From NCBI GenBank assembly GCA_026390775.1, contig JAPLFF010000007.1, positions 1,550,001 to 1,614,000 of the forward strand: 64,000 bases of DNA, read 5' to 3'. Position numbers and translations under genes: made by a program. Positions 44,566-54,086 of the stretch are shown piece by piece. This DNA is from Ignavibacteriales bacterium (lineage in GTDB: Bacteria > Bacteroidota > Ignavibacteria > Ignavibacteriales > Melioribacteraceae). The notes beneath the pieces are model-generated. The model saw nothing but the letters and a program-made list of their open reading frames with translations, had not been told where the DNA came from and did no database searches. Numbering within the stretch: position 1 is the first letter of the stretch; every line of letters begins with the position of its first letter.

Positions 44566-47427
44566 TTATTTTTTCTTCTGTGCATCCTTCTCCGTTTGGT
44601 TTATAAGAGTTTGAAGTGCCCTCTGCAGTATTTCAAGTTCTTTCGCCGCATCAGTAAATTTCTTGTCGCCAATGTATTTCAAGTAATTATTGAAAGCGTC
44701 GTTTGCTGTTTTTACCTGGTTCTGCAGATTAAACGCTAAAGTACTCTCTGATTTGCCCGTTTGTGCAACTTCATGAATAACAGAATTTGTCTTAGTAAAT
44801 AATCCATTCAAAGCATCGTCAAAATTTTTCGCGTAGCTCATATTCTCACCGTGCATAACAACAACCAATCTTAGTTCCGGGTATGCGGCTGTTTCTGCCT
44901 GGAGGTAAATCGGTTCTACATAAAAAAGAGTATTGTTGACCGGAATGGCGAGTACATTTCCTCTTATTACTTTTGACCCGTGCTGATCCCATAGAGTCAA
45001 CTGTCCGGAAAGAAAACTATCCTGGTCAATTTTGGTTTCAACTTGTTGGGGACCGAGAACCATTTGATCCTTAGGAAATTGATAGGCAAGAAAGCGACCG
45101 TAATTTTCCGGATCGCACATACCGGCAACCCAGCCAATTAACACCTGCCTATTTTTTGGTGTAAAGGGAAGCATTGAAACAAACTGCTGCTCGGTGGAAC
45201 CTGGTTCCTGCCACATTATATAATACGGCTCTACGGGTTGTACTTCATTATAGTATTTTGCAGTCGCTCTAATCCAAAGATCTTCCTGGTTATAAAATAC
45301 TGTTGGGTCGGTCATGTGATATTTTTCATAAACTATTCCTTGGGTTAACAACAAATCAGTCGGGTAACGGATATGCGCCAGCAAATTTTTCGGCATTTCA
45401 TCTTTTGTTTTAAAAAGATGAGGAAAGATTTTACTCCACACATTTATAATGGGATCGGTTTTATCCATGATATAAAAATTAACTGAGCCGTCATAAGCGT
45501 TTATTGAGACTTTTACGGAATTACGGATATAATTTACTCCATCAAAGAACTCGCTGTGCTGTGTAGTTAGAACCTTAGTAGCACCGCCTTCTTTATATTG
45601 AATATTTTCCGTTGACGAAAACGGCTGACTGTAAGGGAAATATTTCGAAGTTGTATATGCGTCAATCATCCAGTATAGTTTACCGTCCGCAAGTACGAGG
45701 TATGGATCTTTTTCGAAATGAAGAAACGGGGCAAGAAGTTTAACGCATTCGCTGATTTGCCGGTGAAACATTATCCGGCTTTGTGAAGTCGGGTAATCCG
45801 AAAATAAAAAGTTAGTCCCGTCGAATTTCCAACCGTATAAAAACTTTCTCCAAAAATTGGAAAGCTGAACTCCCCCCTTTCCAGAATAATTCGTATAAAC
45901 ATTTTCTTCACCGCTAGGATAATCAAATTCTTTCGCTTTCGAATTAACAACGACGGGAGTATTAGTTGATTCGCCGAAATAAATTTGCGGCTGTGTTACA
46001 TTAAGAGACGGGTATTCGCAAACGGGAGGAATATCTTTAATAAGAAAATGAGGCAAGCCCTGAGATGTAAATTCATTAACTGCCGACATAGTCAAGCCGT
46101 AACCATGCGTATATTGGAAACGTTGATTTACAAAGGTTCGGCTTTGAGGCGGGAGGTTATCAATTTTAATCTCACGACCTGAAACCATTACTTGTTTATA
46201 TTTCCCATCAATTTTATATCGATCGACATCAACATCGGAAAATTCGTAATAAAGCCTAATGGATTGGAATTGACGGTAAACTGCATCGAGAGCTTTCCAA
46301 TCCCACAATCGAATATTTGAAAAGATGTTCGGAAATGTATTTACAGTTTCTTGAGTTAGATTACCACTCATCGGGTATTCTTTTTCTTCAACCTTATTTA
46401 ATCCGAAACCCTCGCGTGTAAATTTAATGTTGTTCAAAATATATGGACGTTCAAAAGTAATTTCGTTAGGTCGAACCATAAGCCATTGAAAACCTTCGGG
46501 GATTGCCGTGAGCGCAAGAAACCAGATGATGATGATCGAAACAGCAGAACTTACCAAAACGAAAATATGAGAACGTTCTCGTGCAATATTAAATTTCCTA
46601 TTAAAAAAATTCTGAACCTTCCTCCTTAAGAAAGGAATAATTAGAACCGCACCTATAAACATCATAAGAACTATTACTACGGTGTAAGCAGGGAGAAGTA
46701 CATTAACATCGGTCCAACCGGGTCCGGCAGCTACACCGGTAGTAGAATACATCATATGATAGCGGTCTAAAAATTTTCCACAAGCAAGAACGTATATAAT
46801 AACAGCGCTGTTAAGGTATAACGGAAAGTAAAACTTCTTCTCATTTATTGTACCGCTCTCAGGAAAATAGAATCGAATATTATTTTCACTCATTCTTATA
46901 AAAGAAGCGATAAAAGAAGAAGCAAGTGCGATGATTGAGAGAACAGTTAAAAGAATTAACAGCTCATCATAAAATGGTAATGAAAAAAGATAAAAACCGA
47001 TATCCTTGCCAAGAATAGGGTCTTTAAGACCGGTTGCAACCCCGTTCCAGAATTGTAGAATAACATCCCAATTGGAAGCGCCCCAATATCCGCCGATAAT
47101 AATTCCTAAAAATTTAGATAGCGTTCGAATCAATTTATGTTCTTTCGGGATGCGAAATGTTAATGCTGTAACGAATATAAGTCCGAATAGTGCAAACGCT
47201 ATTGCCAGTCCCGATGCGGAATTAATTATCATCCAAAATCGATCACCGTAGCCTAAATTTTCATACCATAAGGCGTCTCCCCAAAAATCCATAAACTGAA
47301 AAAAGAACAGGGTTAATAGCGCGAGAGTTACGCCAAGATATGTTTTTATTTTTTGTCGTTTTCGAAATCCCGTAAAGAAAAGATAAGCTGCAAAGATTAA
47401 CAGTCCAAGTAACAATGCAGTATACAT
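44566..47427 (-). CDS. UPF0182 family membrane protein
   Basis: 953 residues. The N-terminal 320 residues hold seven membrane helices (opening ALLLGLLIFAAYLFFTGF, then FFQFMDFWGDALWYENLGY). The long C-terminal part is a large extracytoplasmic domain with family signatures (RPYILNNIKFTREGFGLNKV, NIRLWDWKALDAVYRQFQSIRLYYEFSDVDVDRY, YIMWQEPGSTEQQFVSMLPFTPKNR). It begins with AAAGGAG seven bases before ATG. UPF0182 proteins are conserved but uncharacterised; the size (900 to 1000) is normal. The end has an Ala/Lys-rich helix. No operon partner is visible beyond the MgtC gene that follows. Confidence 0.92.
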   Translation of the reverse strand: MYTALLLGLLIFAAYLFFTGFRKRQKIKTYLGVTLALLTLFFFQFMDFWGDALWYENLGYGDRFWMIINSASGLAIAFALFGLIFVTALTFRIPKEHKLIRTLSKFLGIIIGGYWGASNWDVILQFWNGVATGLKDPILGKDIGFYLFSLPFYDELLILLTVLSIIALASSFIASFIRMSENNIRFYFPESGTINEKKFYFPLYLNSAVIIYVLACGKFLDRYHMMYSTTGVAAGPGWTDVNVLLPAYTVVIVLMMFIGAVLIIPFLRRKVQNFFNRKFNIARERSHIFVLVSSAVSIIIIWFLALTAIPEGFQWLMVRPNEITFERPYILNNIKFTREGFGLNKVEEKEYPMSGNLTQETVNTFPNIFSNIRLWDWKALDAVYRQFQSIRLYYEFSDVDVDRYKIDGKYKQVMVSGREIKIDNLPPQSRTFVNQRFQYTHGYGLTMSAVNEFTSQGLPHFLIKDIPPVCEYPSLNVTQPQIYFGESTNTPVVVNSKAKEFDYPSGEENVYTNYSGKGGVQLSNFWRKFLYGWKFDGTNFLFSDYPTSQSRIMFHRQISECVKLLAPFLHFEKDPYLVLADGKLYWMIDAYTTSKYFPYSQPFSSTENIQYKEGGATKVLTTQHSEFFDGVNYIRNSVKVSINAYDGSVNFYIMDKTDPIINVWSKIFPHLFKTKDEMPKNLLAHIRYPTDLLLTQGIVYEKYHMTDPTVFYNQEDLWIRATAKYYNEVQPVEPYYIMWQEPGSTEQQFVSMLPFTPKNRQVLIGWVAGMCDPENYGRFLAYQFPKDQMVLGPQQVETKIDQDSFLSGQLTLWDQHGSKVIRGNVLAIPVNNTLFYVEPIYLQAETAAYPELRLVVVMHGENMSYAKNFDDALNGLFTKTNSVIHEVAQTGKSESTLAFNLQNQVKTANDAFNNYLKYIGDKKFTDAAKELEILQRALQTLINQTEKDAQKKK

Positions 47428-48015
47428 TTATTTCTCCTTTGGTAATATTCTACAACCAGAATAAAAGATCATCTCCTTTACACTCAGAATTTCATTCTTT
47501 TTTATCTTCGATCATCAGTTGAATATTCTTATTACAAGTTAACAAAAAGAATTATAACTAAATTGCATTTTCAACTATAGTTAACAACTACACTTTTCTT
47601 TAGAAATATTCATCACAACTTAAAAGCATTAAAATACTACTTCTGTATTGTTAGATTAGTAAGGTATATCTTATTTGTCTTAGTCACAATTTGGTCATAA
47701 GATTATATTTAATAATTTCAAATTTCATTACGACATTGAAAAATCTGCCGCTCCTTAAATCCGAAATGAATAATAATAAATTCAAAGAAATTTATAATTG
47801 TGGAATAACAGATACCTTTACAAAAAATAAAGGAGTATTTCAATGTAATATTGCAATGTCTTTCTTATTCAATTCTGCAGGTGACGCAATTGGAATGAAA
47901 TCACGTAAATGTATTTTCCCCCTTAAGAAACGACGCAGATATATTCTATACAATTTGCAAGCCTTCTGAAATAGAATAAAATAATATTCATAAATCCCCC
48001 AACATTATATAAAAA
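47428..48015. other. Intergenic, AT-rich
   Basis: About 590 bp between two minus-strand genes. A stretch at 47650-47700 (ATCTTATTTGTCTTAGTCAC followed by AATTTGGTCATAAG) resembles the inner part of the IS left arm seen elsewhere. A plus-strand frame of 92 codons (47691-47969) has no convincing start signal or composition. I see no other structure. Confidence 0.4.
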
Positions 48016-49779
48016 TTATGCCTCGCGTGATTGTTTTTTAAATCGCTTTGTCCGGTCGTAAGGAATAATATCTATTACCTCTCCGCTCATTACTCTTTCT
48101 TTTGTCCTTTCCCAGAAATCTAAAGTATATAAATCTCTATGCACTGAACGGAAAATACCTTCTAATGGTTTGGGAATGCCGAGAAACTTTTCCATTTCAT
48201 CCATAAAGAAATCATTCTGATCCGCTATTATCCAATCCTCCTCGGGAGATATTTCTTCAAATTCATTTCTAGGTTCAGGCTTTATTTTAAAGTTAGCGTT
48301 TTCAAGAGGAATAATATCATCGTAATCATACAACACAATTCTATTATTTTCGGTAACCCCGTAATTCCAGGTATTAAATAAGTCTGCAGGGAAAAGTCCG
48401 GTAGCAACTAAGTCCTTTATGAAATAACCAAAATCTATTACAATCTGCTTTATTGAGTTAATATCGGTTTCATCAAAAAAGTAAATTGGCAGAGGAGTTA
48501 CTTTTCTTTGTATATACAAATGATTTATTATAATATGATCTTCGGAAATTGAGATTGCATCTTTACCGATTAAATTAAAATCGTATAATAGTTCGTCGGA
48601 AAACCTCTTAATCTTAAACCTGATATTTTCAAACTCCTGAGTATCAACAAGTCTTCCAACACGATCCGAGTTACAGACAAAATTATATTTATACTTCACC
48701 TGTGATTTACTGATTATTTTATTAGTGAAGTTTGCAGATCTTGTAAAACAAGGTTTATCTTTAATTACTTTGAAGACATAATTATAATTCGGTAAAGTAA
48801 ACACAATCATAACAGCTCCTTCCAGCCCTGGAGCGAAGTCAAACTTCTCCTTTGAAATATGAACAAATCTGTGTAGATCCCGGTAGAACTCTGTTTTACC
48901 GTGCTTGATAAATCCTATTGAGTTATATAATTCAGAAAGGGGTTTATCAGGAAGAATTGTTCTCAAAAAATTAATGAGCTGATTAGGCAGTTTAACATTA
49001 ACGTGGAAATAAGAATAAGAAAATCCGAAGATATTGTTTGCATCGGCTTCATCAAATAAAATCGAATCAATATAAATACCGGATTCGTCGTTATATAATG
49101 GGATTAAAATTGGAATATGCCTGGAATCAACGCAGATTCTGCCCACTATATATGCAACTTTATTACGGAAGAAGCAGGATCTTATAACTTGTATGGAATA
49201 ATCTTTATTAGCCCTGATATACGGCCATAAGAATAAATCGAGTTCATCGGCAACGTGTTCTGTATCCCTGTCGAGGTTATCAAATTTTGTTACGAATCTT
49301 TTATCCTTGATAATTTTTTTAATTAATTCCTGTGTTGTTGTTTCCGGTTTATACGATTTGAAGATGATTGGTCCGCAAGGGTTCTTCTGCTCAACAACTT
49401 TAAGGTAGAAGAATTCCAAATCGCGGTTTAATCCTAAAGTCTTAAATATTTTTCTTGATAAAGAATTGAAAAAAGTTTCGGCGATATTTTTATTACAGTA
49501 GTTTAATATAATTTCAGCATATTCTTTTTTTATACTTATCCAGACGTGAGATTTATTCTTATCTGCGGACAGAACCGGTTGAATTTTATTTAAAAGTTCA
49601 GAGAGATTTTTTTCATATGAAATCATCCTTTCAACAGAATCTTTTTTTATTTCTTTCCATTTTCTTTTTTCAAATCTGTCTTTTGATCTTTTGGTTATAG
49701 CAAGGAATTCATCAAGATATCCCTTGAATCCATGAAAGATTAATTCGGCGGTATCTTTAATTATAGAATCCGTAAGCAT
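48016..49779 (-). CDS. aceK: Isocitrate dehydrogenase kinase/phosphatase
   Basis: 587 residues matching AceK along its length. The N-terminal helical regulatory domain is followed by the kinase-like part: nucleotide-binding segment EGAVMIVFTLPNYNYVFKVIKD at about 318-340, metal/catalytic region FPADLFNTWNYGV with VLYDYDDI (the Asp pair), and C-terminal signature PLEGIFRSVHRDLYTLDFWE. AceK reversibly phosphorylates isocitrate dehydrogenase to divert carbon at the TCA/glyoxylate branch point. It is usually studied in Proteobacteria, with aceB and aceA as neighbours; here it stands alone. A dedicated isocitrate lyase is not seen in the window, so the purpose here is uncertain. Confidence 0.92.
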   Translation of the reverse strand: MLTDSIIKDTAELIFHGFKGYLDEFLAITKRSKDRFEKRKWKEIKKDSVERMISYEKNLSELLNKIQPVLSADKNKSHVWISIKKEYAEIILNYCNKNIAETFFNSLSRKIFKTLGLNRDLEFFYLKVVEQKNPCGPIIFKSYKPETTTQELIKKIIKDKRFVTKFDNLDRDTEHVADELDLFLWPYIRANKDYSIQVIRSCFFRNKVAYIVGRICVDSRHIPILIPLYNDESGIYIDSILFDEADANNIFGFSYSYFHVNVKLPNQLINFLRTILPDKPLSELYNSIGFIKHGKTEFYRDLHRFVHISKEKFDFAPGLEGAVMIVFTLPNYNYVFKVIKDKPCFTRSANFTNKIISKSQVKYKYNFVCNSDRVGRLVDTQEFENIRFKIKRFSDELLYDFNLIGKDAISISEDHIIINHLYIQRKVTPLPIYFFDETDINSIKQIVIDFGYFIKDLVATGLFPADLFNTWNYGVTENNRIVLYDYDDIIPLENANFKIKPEPRNEFEEISPEEDWIIADQNDFFMDEMEKFLGIPKPLEGIFRSVHRDLYTLDFWERTKERVMSGEVIDIIPYDRTKRFKKQSREA

Positions 49780-50285
49780 TTTGTATGAATAAGATTAAAG
49801 TTTGCATTACAATATACAAATGTGAGATGCAAAAAAGTCAAAGCGAATAAAACGAAGCAAAAACAAATTTCCAGTTGAACAAATAATTTTTCATCTGAGG
49901 GGAACTGATACCTGTTCCCTGGCAAAACCATAATTAATTCCATCAAATAGAATACGAGAAAGTTCGTAAATGTTTATCATATATCTATCACCATAGATAA
50001 TAGCTTTAATTTTACCATGCTTAATTCTTTCCCGAATAAAATCATTCCGACTTATAATTCATTTTAATATTATGACGCACGATGCACGAAATATTTTACG
50101 GTATAGAAAAAATTAATATGACCCATAAAAAACGAATTACAAAAACTCGCACAGGCTGCAGCATTATTGAAAGTATGTGCTTATGCATGCTAATTGCTTG
50201 TTGTGAGAGAATTAGTTACATTTTTAGCAGTTGCAATTTTATGTCTTGATTGATAAGAATCATTCTACCTTGAAGGAGAATGAAA
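49780..50285. other. Intergenic promoter region between divergent genes
   Basis: About 500 bp between aceK (minus) and the NfeD gene (plus). It contains a GGGAACTGATACCTGTTCCC hairpin (about 49899-49918). Small frames in it lack ribosome sites. AAGGAG at 50273-50278 serves the gene at 50286. Confidence 0.35.
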
Positions 50286-51596
50286 ATGAAATCGATGATC
50301 GTGTTATTGGTTTTTATGTTGCATGTCTTCCAGGAGGTACCTACCGGCAAACATTTCGTGGACGTTATCAACATAGACGGCGCTATTAATCCTCCCGTAG
50401 CTGCTTTTATTCATGATGGAATTAAAAAGGCGGAGGAAGAAAATTCCGAGTGCCTTGTTATAAAACTCAATACGCCGGGTGGTTTGCTTAAATCAACACG
50501 ACTTATTGTTAGCGATATGCTGACGTCGAACGTTCCCGTGATAATTTATGTTTACCCTGCCGGTGCGCAGGCCGCTTCTGCCGGAGTATTTATTACATTG
50601 GCTGCCAACATTTCCGCAATGACGCCCGGTACAAATATCGGCGCAGCGCATCCTGTAATGATGAGCGAAGGCGGCGTACAGAATCGTAAAGATAGCCTGG
50701 ATATTATGATGGAAAAGGCAACTAACGATGCAGCCGCATTCATTAGAAGCATTGCCGAAAAGCGTCATCGTAATATTGAGTGGGCAGAGAAAGCAGTCCG
50801 TCAAAGTGTTTCTCTTACCGAGACCGAAGCGCTAAAAGAAAATATTATCGACATGATCGCAAAAAATTTGGATAGTCTTCTAGTTCAACTTAACAGCCGC
50901 ACAGTAGAAACGGCAGCCGGTACTAAAACGCTTCACACGCAGAATGCACAAGTCCGGTTGATAGAAATGAACGCGATAGAAAAATTTTTAGACATCATCA
51001 GCGACCCGAACATCGCTTACATACTTATGATGATCGCGATATACGGATTAATATTTGAGCTGAGCAATCCGGGTTCGATTTTTCCGGGCATAGTTGGAGT
51101 AATTTCCCTTATACTTGCTTTTTATTCCATGCACACGTTGCCGATTAACTATGCTGGATTAGCTCTAATCATATTTGCCGTAATTCTTTTCATTGCAGAG
51201 ATCAAAATAGTCAGTCACGGTTTGCTTACGGCGGGTGGAATAATTTCATTTGCCATCGGTTCGTTGATGCTGATCAATACTGATGCTTCATATGAATTTG
51301 TTCATCTTTCTCTGAGCGTTATCATTACCGTCACAGTCCTTACTACTCTATTTTTTGTATTCGCACTAGGAAAAGGAATTGCGGCGCAGAGACGCCAGCC
51401 GGCTACCGGAGGTGAAGGACTGATCGGCGAAACCGGCAAGGCGTTAACTTTAATTAATCCAGAAAGACCCGGCCAGGTTATGGTTCACGGCGAGATTTGG
51501 AATGCCGAATCCAAAGGAGACGAAATTGAAGAAGGTACGAAAATAAAGGTAACGGAACTGAAAGACTTAAATGTGATAGTGAAGAAGACAAGTTAA
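50286..51596 (+). CDS. NfeD family membrane-bound serine protease (long form)
   Basis: 436 residues from ATG 50286, which lies seven bases after AAGGAG; the ATG at 50280 is too close to that site. Signal peptide-like N-terminus. A ClpP/S49-type protease domain (about 22-225) has INIDGAINPPVAAFIHDGI, LNTPGGLLKSTR and the nucleophile region AQAASAGVFITLAA (Ser98). Four to five membrane helices follow (about 245-360), then the NfeD OB-fold domain (GEGLIGETGKALTLINP ... VHGEIWNAES). Long NfeD proteins are encoded beside slipins and cleave the C-terminus of stomatin homologues; the slipin gene indeed follows 186 bp downstream. Confidence 0.9.
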   Translation: MKSMIVLLVFMLHVFQEVPTGKHFVDVINIDGAINPPVAAFIHDGIKKAEEENSECLVIKLNTPGGLLKSTRLIVSDMLTSNVPVIIYVYPAGAQAASAGVFITLAANISAMTPGTNIGAAHPVMMSEGGVQNRKDSLDIMMEKATNDAAAFIRSIAEKRHRNIEWAEKAVRQSVSLTETEALKENIIDMIAKNLDSLLVQLNSRTVETAAGTKTLHTQNAQVRLIEMNAIEKFLDIISDPNIAYILMMIAIYGLIFELSNPGSIFPGIVGVISLILAFYSMHTLPINYAGLALIIFAVILFIAEIKIVSHGLLTAGGIISFAIGSLMLINTDASYEFVHLSLSVIITVTVLTTLFFVFALGKGIAAQRRQPATGGEGLIGETGKALTLINPERPGQVMVHGEIWNAESKGDEIEEGTKIKVTELKDLNVIVKKTS

Positions 51597-51782
51597 GCAT
51601 GTTCTTTAGAATATAATTGTTAATATTTCTTGCTCTTGATCATAATCTTATTCTGTCTGGGAAATTGTAGAGAAATTAAATTGTCAGTAAGATAAAAAGT
51701 ATGGTTAGGAATAAGATTAAGGATTGAGGAAAGAGAATCGTAGATTACAAACCCAGACATAAATTTTACAGGAGGACATTTT

Positions 51783-52556
51783 ATGATACAGGAAACAGTA
51801 ACAATGCTTTTCATTCTAATATTCTTCATCATCATTATACTCTCGAGCGCGATAAGAATTCTGCGCGAATATGAACGGGGCGTTATTTTCAGATTAGGAA
51901 GATTGATCAGCGCAAAAGGTCCCGGGTTGATTTTCCTTATCCCAATCGTTGACAGGATGGTAAGGGTAAGTCTTCGTGTAGTTGCGATGGACGTTCCGTC
52001 TCAAGACGTTATCACAAAAGATAATGTTTCGATCAAAGTCAGTGCCGTTATTTACTTCAGGGTAATTGAAGCCTCGAAAGCGATAGTAGAAGTTGAAAAT
52101 TTTCTTTTTGCCACTTCGCAGTTATCACAAACTACGTTGCGAAGCATTCTTGGAAAATCGGAACTTGACGAACTTCTTTCCGAACGTGAGAAGATAAACC
52201 GACTTCTCCAGGAAACAATGGACACGCACACCGCACCCTGGGGCATCAAAGTTTCTCTCGTTGAAGTCAAGAATGTTGATCTGCCACAAGAGATGCAGCG
52301 TGCGATAGCGCGTCAGGCCGAAGCGGAAAGAGAAAGACGTGCGAAAATAATTCATGCTGAAGGTGAATACCAGGCGTCGCAGCGCTTAGCCGATGCGTCA
52401 AAAATTATAAGCACTTCGCCTTACGCTCTGCAACTGAGATTTTTACAAACATTGACCGAAGTTGCAGCGGAGAAAAATTCGACTATTATCTTCCCGGTAC
52501 CAATCGATTTATTCAAACCGTTCTTCGATTTAATGGAGAAAGCAAAAAGCAAATAA
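51783..52556 (+). CDS. Slipin (stomatin-like SPFH protein)
   Basis: 257 residues: an N-terminal membrane hairpin ([21 protein letters not shown]), then the SPFH/band 7 domain ([51 protein letters not shown]) and a coiled C-terminal region ([22 protein letters not shown]) with the family's terminal hydrophobic stretch. GGAGG precedes the ATG by eight bases. Together with the upstream NfeD it makes the classic NfeD/slipin pair, which organises membrane microdomains and membrane protease activity. Confidence 0.93.
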   Translation: MIQETVTMLFILIFFIIIILSSAIRILREYERGVIFRLGRLISAKGPGLIFLIPIVDRMVRVSLRVVAMDVPSQDVITKDNVSIKVSAVIYFRVIEASKAIVEVENFLFATSQLSQTTLRSILGKSELDELLSEREKINRLLQETMDTHTAPWGIKVSLVEVKNVDLPQEMQRAIARQAEAERERRAKIIHAEGEYQASQRLADASKIISTSPYALQLRFLQTLTEVAAEKNSTIIFPVPIDLFKPFFDLMEKAKSK

Positions 52557-52671
52557 CAATTTTTAAAATAGTTTATCTATTAAACTAATTTCGACATAGA
52601 TTTTACAAGTGAACGGTCAATATTTTTCTCGGCGAAAATTCATATCAAAATCTGCAGTAATATTTGGCGGC

Positions 52672-52732
52672 TGTCCATATCCAAAACTTTGTCCGCATAT
52701 AAATAGCAAAAATATTGTGTGACGACATTTCG
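52672..52732. mobile_element. Solo IS left end
   Basis: TGTCCATATCCAAAACTTTG followed by TCCGCATATAAATAGC and AAAAATATTGTGTGACG, about 55 bp of the repeat family. It has no right end or coding part and lies between the slipin and efflux operon. Confidence 0.55.
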
Positions 52733-52752
52733 CTGTCACGCATCGTGGCAAA

Positions 52753-54066
52753 TCAGTAAATAAAAATTTTATCGCCAACAGCTTTGCGCAGCGAGTAATA
52801 ACTGATTATACTTTTATACATCGCCTGGATATTCAGTAGCCGCGCCTGTGTTAAAGCGGTTTCAGCATCAAGTACTTCAAGGTTTGTTCCGGCGCCACGT
52901 TCGTACTGGATTTTCGCACGTTCCAAAGATTTCTTAGCGTAATCAATTTGATCTTCTGTTGAATTTAACTTCTCAACACCCATTTTCAAATCGCCTATTG
53001 TCTGGTAAATATCGGTTGAAATAGATTCTTTAACTTGATCAATCTTTTTGTCAGCGGCATTGATGGCTGCGCCGGCCTCATTCACTTTGTTCTCTGTAAG
53101 ATTTCCGTTAAAGATTGGGACATCGACTGAAACACTAGTAAACCAATTTCCTCTCATCACCTGGATATTCGGTTCGTAACCGTTTTTAAATCCATAGCCG
53201 AGATCGGCTTTCAAAACCGGTTTATCAGTTTGACTTACCATTTCTTTTTGAAGATTTGCCGTTTTACTCGCATCTGTTGCAAGTTTCAATTCCGGTCTCT
53301 GGTTGTTGGCCGCATTCAGAAGCGAATCGCTATTCAAATCATACTTGGGTAAATCAAAATAACCGATAATATTGATTTCCTTTTTTCTGTCCAAGCCGAT
53401 CAATTCTTTAAGATAGAGTTCCTGCTTATTCTTTTCGTTCTGCAGCTCGAGCTTTTCATTTTTGATCTCGATCATCCGGGTTTTTGTGCTCAGCGCATCA
53501 TAGTCTGTTGCGGTGCCATTCTTGATTCTCAGTTCCGTTATTTTCAGATGTTCTTGAAGCGCCGAATACTGTGTATCTTTAACAGCAATACTTTTTCCCA
53601 AGAATAATATTCCATAAAAAACTCTAACCGCTTGGTTGGATAAATCATTCTTGATTAAATCTTCGTTGTCTTTAATGGATTTCATAAATGACGTGGTATA
53701 ATCAACCTGTAAATCACGCTTGCCGAAATCATACAACGTCTGATGCACGAGAACACTAACGTTATAGTTATTCGCCGGCGCCAGTTCCAAATTTTCTCCG
53801 CCGAATGCAAATGCAGGAATGGGACCGATGCGTGTATAGGACGCCACTCCTAATACGGTTGGCAAGTACGAACTTTTTTGCTGTTCAACTCTAAATTGCG
53901 CGGCGCGCAGCTCATCCTCTTTTTGCTTAATTAAAGGATGATTTTGAACTGTAAGTTTGATTACATCTTTAAGAGTCAAAGAATTATTTTCCGCCTTTTG
54001 CGCGAATGAAATAGAAAAAACAAATATTAGTAAAGCCGTGAGAACGTATTTCAAATTTTTATTCAT
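52753..54066 (-). CDS. TolC-family outer-membrane efflux protein
   Basis: 437 residues with a signal peptide (SISFAQ) and two OEP repeats: NSLTLKDVIKLTVQNHPLIKQKEDELRAAQ at the start and the second at RPELKLATDASKTANLQ. Long coiled-coil helices, and a final AGTNLEVLDAETALTQARLLNIQAMYKSI, are typical of TolC. It forms the outer-membrane duct of a tripartite pump. It is the last gene of the operon TetR, HlyD-like, EmrB-like, TolC on the minus strand, starting 20 bp after the transporter gene. Confidence 0.9.
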   Translation of the reverse strand: MNKNLKYVLTALLIFVFSISFAQKAENNSLTLKDVIKLTVQNHPLIKQKEDELRAAQFRVEQQKSSYLPTVLGVASYTRIGPIPAFAFGGENLELAPANNYNVSVLVHQTLYDFGKRDLQVDYTTSFMKSIKDNEDLIKNDLSNQAVRVFYGILFLGKSIAVKDTQYSALQEHLKITELRIKNGTATDYDALSTKTRMIEIKNEKLELQNEKNKQELYLKELIGLDRKKEINIIGYFDLPKYDLNSDSLLNAANNQRPELKLATDASKTANLQKEMVSQTDKPVLKADLGYGFKNGYEPNIQVMRGNWFTSVSVDVPIFNGNLTENKVNEAGAAINAADKKIDQVKESISTDIYQTIGDLKMGVEKLNSTEDQIDYAKKSLERAKIQYERGAGTNLEVLDAETALTQARLLNIQAMYKSIISYYSLRKAVGDKIFIY

Positions 54067-54086
54067 TGTAGATCCATAAAATTTTG

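Noticed and set aside
47691-47969. 92-codon plus-strand frame between UPF0182 and aceK
   Set aside because: No ribosome site, no recognisable domain, and the first part overlaps an IS-arm-like stretch.
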